A stretch of DNA of 18,859 nt. Origin: Limivivens sp034101475 (GTDB lineage Bacteria; Bacillota; Clostridia; Lachnospirales; Lachnospiraceae). Each line of letters begins with the position of its first letter. Position 1 is the first letter of the stretch. The stretch lies in the NCBI GenBank assembly GCA_034101475.1, contig JAXEJQ010000087.1, forward strand, positions 1-18,859, in the 5' to 3' direction. The position numbers and the translations under genes were made by a program. Below the pieces are notes generated by a model. The model saw only the letters and a program-made list of their open reading frames with translations, was not told where the DNA came from and did not search any database. Below, in pieces: positions 15,501 to 18,859 of the stretch.

Positions 15501-17112
15501 CCTTTTTTGTCCGGTCAATGCCCAGAACCGCATCCAGATTCCGGCAGGAAAGCATCAGCGTATCCGTCTCTTCCTCATAGTCAATGGAATTGTTGTGGCA
15601 CCAGTCCCGGTCAGAGCGGTTCAGGGAACCGCCGTCAGAAGGATCAATCAGGTCCGCAAGGTTCAATTCCCAGACAATATCTCCGGTTTCCCGATCGACC
15701 TCCACGATCCGGTCTTCCACGGTGGAAAAGTCCTCTGTACAGGAAGCGACCAGCAGATTTCCGTTTTCCATCTCATAAAAATCATGATGTTCGCCGCCGG
15801 GAATCAGATAGTCCCGGTAATATTTTCCGCAGAGATCGAATTCCACCAGTCCGGTCATGTAATAACTGCCGTTCAGTACCCTGGAGGAGGACATCATCAT
15901 CCGGCCGTTTTTCAGCCTTTTCAGGGGAAGGGCAGAGCCCTCGGGAATTTCCATAATCCAGCGGATCTCTCCGGCATTGTCATAGGCCACGGCCCCATAG
16001 GATCCGTGCTCCCGGGTGGACTGGATACTGACGAAGGTCAGCAGGCCATCCTCGATGGTCTCCTCCCGGCAGACGGTGAGCTCCGCCTGATCCAGGGACG
16101 TGTCCAGCTTTTCCGTGGTGATTTCCAGTTCCACATATTCGCCGGTATCCAGCATCAGCTCCACCTGAGTGGTGTCCCCGGCATAAAGGCCATAAATTGG
16201 AAGAATGTGGGTATCCGTGGAAGGGAACGTGGCCGTAATATCATTTTTTCCGTCCTTTCCCTTTACGATGGCGTCCACGGGGGTCTCATCAGGAGTCGTG
16301 AAGATGACCATGGCTGACAGCGGAGAATTCTGATAGGGATTGATTACAATCAGGGGATCTTCAAAGGAATAACCCTTCTGGGATTCCAGCCAGAGATTAT
16401 AGTCAATGGCGCGCTGGTCACTGAAATAATCGGTGGACTCCAGGCGATGCCAGGCCTGGCCGGAAGACGGCAGGGCCTCTGTCCCGTCTGCATCCGCTGT
16501 TTCATCGGAGTCTTCGGCCCCGGAATCCGTTTCCGAAGAAGGAAACAGCGTTTCGGAATCCGGCGTTTTTTCTGCCTCTATCCGGATTACCAGCCGTTCC
16601 TCTGTGAAGGGATATACCAGCTTCAGATCCTCGGCTTCCCTGGGAATCTCGAAGCAGATCCAGCCTTCATAGCTTCCGAAATTCAATGCGGTGCCGGGCA
16701 GCCGCTTCATTCCATAGTCCGTGAGAAAATCATCATCGATTCGGGAATAGATGCTGCCTTCGCCGTCCATTAATTGCAGATTCTGCCATTCGATGCTTTC
16801 TGTGCTGTCCTCTTTGACGAAGGAGAGCTTCAGCAGACAGAATTCCCGGCCTTCTGCCGCGGACTTTTCCAGATTTTTTGTCTCCACACCGGTATAGCCC
16901 AGGGCAACGCTGACTGTGTCAAGAGAGGCAGTCCGGTTGGCTTCCTCCAGGCAGATCTGCCATCCGCCGATTTCAAAGGACTGGGTTTCTGCAATAGCAG
17001 AAGCCGCTGTTTCCAGAGCAAAAGAAGGAGAGGCAGCCCCGGGACCGCAGAGAACCGAAAGCCCCAGGACGCCGGCCAGGCACAGAGCCGCGGGTATGTT
17101 TTTTCGATTCAT
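12565..17112 (-). CDS. Secreted protein with two tandem arylsulfate sulfotransferase modules
   Basis: A 1515-residue protein. A Sec signal peptide covers about residues 1-33; the lone Cys in it does not make a proper lipobox. Residues about 42-180 form a beta domain like DUF4352-type ligand domains, then an acidic linker (183-215). Each of two large modules starts with the ASST N-terminal beta domain (DPLIVINPYQNSPL near 250, NPLVIQNPYQNTPL near 930), has a beta-propeller and ends in an extra beta-sandwich. Residues matching the four active-site positions of E. coli ASST (H252, H356, R374, H436) are present twice: H442/443, H506, R524, H574 and H1134/1135, H1194, R1212, H1260. His-Arg spacing is 18 in both halves, as in E. 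coli. The family moves sulfate from phenolic sulfates to phenols without PAPS, via a sulfo-histidine. Expected site: outside the membrane. It starts 6 bp after the HAD gene stop; GGAGG lies 10 nt upstream, inside that gene. Confidence 0.85.
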   Translation of the reverse strand: MNRKNIPAALCLAGVLGLSVLCGPGAASPSFALETAASAIAETQSFEIGGWQICLEEANRTASLDTVSVALGYTGVETKNLEKSAAEGREFCLLKLSFVKEDSTESIEWQNLQLMDGEGSIYSRIDDDFLTDYGMKRLPGTALNFGSYEGWICFEIPREAEDLKLVYPFTEERLVIRIEAEKTPDSETLFPSSETDSGAEDSDETADADGTEALPSSGQAWHRLESTDYFSDQRAIDYNLWLESQKGYSFEDPLIVINPYQNSPLSAMVIFTTPDETPVDAIVKGKDGKNDITATFPSTDTHILPIYGLYAGDTTQVELMLDTGEYVELEITTEKLDTSLDQAELTVCREETIEDGLLTFVSIQSTREHGSYGAVAYDNAGEIRWIMEIPEGSALPLKRLKNGRMMMSSSRVLNGSYYMTGLVEFDLCGKYYRDYLIPGGEHHDFYEMENGNLLVASCTEDFSTVEDRIVEVDRETGDIVWELNLADLIDPSDGGSLNRSDRDWCHNNSIDYEEETDTLMLSCRNLDAVLGIDRTKKELKWVLGDPTGFSGIPAEKFFTPVNIENGFEWQYAQHNATFLPDGSILLFDNGSYRAKAGNEDQAVSGDGVYSRAVRYRIDPEAMTIEQLWSYGKERGPQWYSGYISGVSYLSEKNYWITSGSNSYDAENNTYDVTPAKSLSCDYHTWLNQVKDGELVYELVLPALSYRSIRIPMYPGEDTYSIYERGTWLGSLGAVAEAGETATDNASEAAAGTASESVQADYRADLNPSGAQEIDFTLSSLVQMPDRIVVSGSWPETGDDAALVLIDEKNTVYRFRISPPAYRTSADSMNFSVWITPESIPYSHRYRIYLYNQGILYTTWAFLDNYVDTSDGLDGRGPQKTLYDTDGRSYTLMTSEEIRVSADLDTEASLPVQTQAISDEILSELEKHSYTFENPLVIQNPYQNTPLTTLIAFETEEACQVRITVKGKTESGNRTDTLGAASLHLVPVLGLYADSENEILLELLDASGSQTASRTLTIRTDKLPQYLRSAVQADEGSDGGAADHSSSVASAMDLILISGLDSPYLYAFDAAGDIRWYCTLEREYYGAFPLENGHILMESPGVLYPNASMPNSPEFLEMDYLGRVYQIYYFPEGVHHEIKEMTPGGNFLIATNSNDCYEQNLIQEIDRETGTVVKSLCLNDLFEGLTYIDRDDWCHINTLSYDPETDSVLVSSRNLHSVIRINWTTDEILWILSDPQVWESTPWADKLLHPDSDFPWHYQQHTAYEVGEDLDGNPETVEIMLFDNHNAQYRMLDDFRYTGSSYVIIYSVNAADRTVSQLRNYETAFSSITSNAFYCSEEKRVFSVNAYLSADPDCKGRIYELDYETGEQLHTWFLSHKFYRGYPVSLSMKDCASPFTLPENYRKGTLRAPVEVENPVRISGSGVLTEETIHFILQENVLYVQGGDHMYTQILFNGLNHTYAYDISDIKLISENANSYQYRLPIPLSTLEPDTYSIQVMYMNRLYNTPASFTISSAPR

Positions 17113-17118
17113 GACTGT

Positions 17119-17748
17119 TCAACCTCCGCAGGGGAACAAATCAAGCAGGCCCTCAAAAGAAGTAATGGTTTTCCAGGGATTTTCCACCTCTCCAAAGCCA
17201 TATGCGGCAAAGACAAAAGGCACTCTCGCTTCCAGACAGGCATTGGCGTCTCCCTGGGTATCGCCGATATAAACCACATCCGTCAGTCCGTGCTCCGCCA
17301 TAAGGCGCCGGATCGTCTGCCCTTTGGAAAGCCGGGTATCTCCAAAACAGAGATGACCTTTAAAAAAGCGTCCCAGGCCGGTGGATTCCAGAAAAACTTC
17401 AATATAGCCGCACTGGCAGTTGCTGACAATGTACAGAGGATAAGAAGCGGCCAGCTTTTCCAGCGTGTCCGCCACACCCGGAAACAGGTCCCCGGGATCG
17501 TCTGCCAGGTAGGCATTTTCATATTCAAAACATTTGTTTCCGATGGCAAATCGCTTTTCGTCCGGTAGATCCGGGAAAACCAGGCGGCATATTTCATCCA
17601 TCTGCTTTCCGAAAAGGGAAGACATATTCTCGGCGTTCAGGCCAAGGGCTTTTCCTGTTTCCTGTTCAATGACCCGGTCCCAGGCGATAGCTACCGGTCT
17701 CCTGGAATCCCAGAGGGTTCCGTCTACATCAAAAATCAGTGCTTTCAT
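17119..17748 (-). CDS. HAD family hydrolase (phosphoglycolate phosphatase-like)
   Basis: A 209-residue cytosolic phosphatase of HAD subfamily IA. Motif I is DVDGTLWDS with nucleophile D7 and acid/base D9; motif II is IVSN with S109; motif III lysine is K142 in LSKGQT; motif IV is YIGDTQGD with D163 and D167. An alpha-helical cap lies between motifs I and II. The substrate is not predictable. GAGGAG sits 7 nt before the ATG. It is first gene of an operon with the double sulfotransferase (6 bp between stop and start). A TATAAT (17834-17839, minus strand) with no good -35 and a hairpin in the leader lie upstream, in a region shared with the divergent pepD promoter. Confidence 0.85.
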   Translation of the reverse strand: MKALIFDVDGTLWDSRRPVAIAWDRVIEQETGKALGLNAENMSSLFGKQMDEICRLVFPDLPDEKRFAIGNKCFEYENAYLADDPGDLFPGVADTLEKLAASYPLYIVSNCQCGYIEVFLESTGLGRFFKGHLCFGDTRLSKGQTIRRLMAEHGLTDVVYIGDTQGDANACLEARVPFVFAAYGFGEVENPWKTITSFEGLLDLFPCGG

Positions 17749-17803
17749 AAAGAATCTCCTCGCTGTTTTGGCTTTATTGTTTTTCTACTATATGCAGCAG
17801 CCT

Positions 17804-17820
17804 GATCTCCTATGGAGATC
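17804..17820. other. Small hairpin in the HAD operon leader
   Basis: GATCTCC-TAT-GGAGATC forms a 7-bp stem with a 3-nt loop about 55 bp upstream of the HAD start. No U tract or other terminator sign; its role is unknown. Confidence 0.4.
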
Positions 17821-17864
17821 CGGCTCTGAGCCTATTATAAGTCATTTCGCAGGAAAAAAAAACA

Positions 17865-17893
17865 TTGTATTTTTTTCCCATAAACGGTATAGT
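17865..17893 (+). promoter_or_regulatory. Sigma-A promoter of pepD
   Basis: TTGTAT (17865-17870), a 17-bp spacer and TATAGT (17888-17893). The leader of about 65 nt contains a CGCAGC/GCTGCG stem (17911-17916 and 17935-17940). It is divergent from the HAD operon. Confidence 0.6.
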
Positions 17894-17965
17894 ATAACAT
17901 AGCAGGCAAACGCAGCCGTCCGGAAAGGCCCGGCGCTGCGAATAAGCACATGATGGAGGTCAGTT

Positions 17966-18859
17966 ATGGCAGTATTGGAGAATTTGGAACCGTCCCGTGT
18001 ATTTCATTATTTTGAGGAACTCTGCAGGATTCCCCACGGGTCTTACAATACAAAGGAAATCAGCGATTATCTTGCGGCTTTTGCCAGGGAGCACGGCCTG
18101 AGATGCCGGCAGGATGAGTCCAACAATGTGATTATCTGGAAGGATGCGTCTCCGGGCTATGAGAACGCACCTGTGGTGATCCTTCAGGGACACTGCGATA
18201 TGGTTTGTGAAAAGAAACCGGGTTCTGCTCATGATTTTACCAGAGATCCTCTGGAGCTGGTGATTGAGGGAGATTATGTGACGGCAAAGGATACCACCCT
18301 TGGGGGGGATGACGGCATTGCGGTGGCCTATGCTCTGGCGATTCTGGAGGATAACAGCCTGAAGCACCCGGCTCTGGAGGTGATTATCACAACTGATGAG
18401 GAAGTCGGCCTTCTGGGGGCGAAGAACCTGGATATGTCTGATTTGAAGGGACAGCTTCTGATCAATATGGACTCCGAAGAGGAGGGCTATCTCTGTGTGG
18501 GCTGTGCAGGCGGCATGACAGCGAAGTGTGAGCTGGAGGTAACGTATCTTCCGGTGAAAGGTACGAAGCTTCAGATTACCATTGACGGGCTGGTTGGAGG
18601 CCATTCCGGAGCGGAGATTGACAAAAACCGCGCCAATTCCAACAAGCTTATGGGACGTTTCCTGTATGAGCTGGGCCAGAAAACGGAATATATGCTGGCA
18701 GCGCTGGAGGGCGGCACAAAGGACAATGCCATTACCAGAAGTACCACGGCTGTGATCGTGGTGGAAGCAGAGCGGGAGGCAGAAGTTCGGGAGACGGCTA
18801 CCGTTCTGGAAAAGAACCTGAGAAAGGAATACAGCGGCTCAGATGAGGGAATCACCATT
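17966..18859 (+). CDS. pepD: Aminoacyl-histidine dipeptidase (M20C), N-terminal 298 codons, cut by the window end
   Basis: The frame is open from ATG at 17966 to the last base. GGAGG lies 6 nt upstream of the start. The metal and catalytic residues known for PepD of Vibrio (H80, D82, D119, E149, E150, D173) all appear with a constant offset of four: H76 and D78 in LQGHCDMV, D115 in GGDDGIA, E145 and E146 in TDEEVG, and D169 in NMDSEEEG. The lid domain begins with GLVGGHSGAEID. The last metal ligand, the His near residue 460, lies beyond the window. The enzyme is a cytosolic zinc dipeptidase that cleaves Xaa-His and other dipeptides, for amino acid supply. Confidence 0.93.
   Translation, partial: MAVLENLEPSRVFHYFEELCRIPHGSYNTKEISDYLAAFAREHGLRCRQDESNNVIIWKDASPGYENAPVVILQGHCDMVCEKKPGSAHDFTRDPLELVIEGDYVTAKDTTLGGDDGIAVAYALAILEDNSLKHPALEVIITTDEEVGLLGAKNLDMSDLKGQLLINMDSEEEGYLCVGCAGGMTAKCELEVTYLPVKGTKLQITIDGLVGGHSGAEIDKNRANSNKLMGRFLYELGQKTEYMLAALEGGTKDNAITRSTTAVIVVEAEREAEVRETATVLEKNLRKEYSGSDEGITI

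Noticed and set aside
14164..16317. Long plus-strand open frame of 717 codons antisense to the sulfotransferase
   Set aside because: It lies wholly inside the minus-strand sulfotransferase gene, has no RBS, no recognisable domain and a composition typical of an antisense shadow of a long GC-biased gene.
17035..17112. Lipoprotein signal in the double sulfotransferase
   Set aside because: The only Cys near the signal core is preceded by Leu at -1, not Gly, Ala or Ser, so a normal Sec cleavage is more likely.

Overview
The window looks like chromosome of a gut-type anaerobic member of the Bacillota, most likely Lachnospiraceae. Grounds: strong GGAGG-type ribosome binding sites, sigma-A promoters with TTGACA/TATAAT boxes, a high-molecular-weight rubredoxin, large secreted or membrane-anchored proteins built from repeated beta-domains, a GRQE-repeat tail typical of Rpn/PD-(D/E)XK 'transposase' proteins, and PepD. 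No rRNA, tRNA, CRISPR array, phage gene or intact transposase was seen. Genus cannot be set from this sequence alone.

Layout: (1) 1-211 is non-coding, with an imperfect inverted-repeat element and a GC hairpin. (2) 212-1228 (-) encodes a secreted cell-wall-repeat/transglutaminase-like protein. (3) 1229-1831 is a divergent intergenic region full of structured repeats. (4) 1832-6520 (+) encodes a 1562-residue membrane-anchored adhesin: zinc ribbon, one TM helix, four beta repeats, then a duplicated block of one C-type lectin domain plus two NPCBM-like domains. (5) 6617-9020 (-) holds three oxidoreductases: aldo/keto reductase, then an SDR and a flavin reductase-rubredoxin in a tight pair behind their own strong promoter. 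(6) 9137-10537 (-) is a decayed gene for a secreted Big_2 (Ig-like) protein with four separate lesions but a perfect consensus promoter. (7) 10538-11043 is a second structured intergenic region that shares three repeat boxes, inverted, with the first. (8) 11044-11871 (+) is an amidohydrolase, followed by 11939-12472 (+), the C-terminal remnant of an Rpn-type nuclease with a 12-bp tandem repeat. (9) 12565-17748 (-) is a two-gene operon: a HAD phosphatase and a 1515-residue secreted protein carrying two complete arylsulfate sulfotransferase modules. (10) 17966 to the window end (+) is the N-terminal 298 codons of pepD.

Biologically, the two giant proteins dominate. One is a surface lectin-like protein whose two CTLDs both carry the QPD/WND calcium-site signature linked to galactose-type binding in animal lectins. 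The other is a double PAPS-independent sulfotransferase with all four expected active-site residues in both halves. Both point to an organism exposed to host glycans and phenolic sulfates, but no sequence evidence ties them into one pathway. The most novel non-coding signal is the pair of intergenic regions at 1274-1592 and 10649-10927. They share a hairpin repeat and two conserved boxes that enclose inserts of almost equal length (89 and 90 bp) with no obvious shared sequence.
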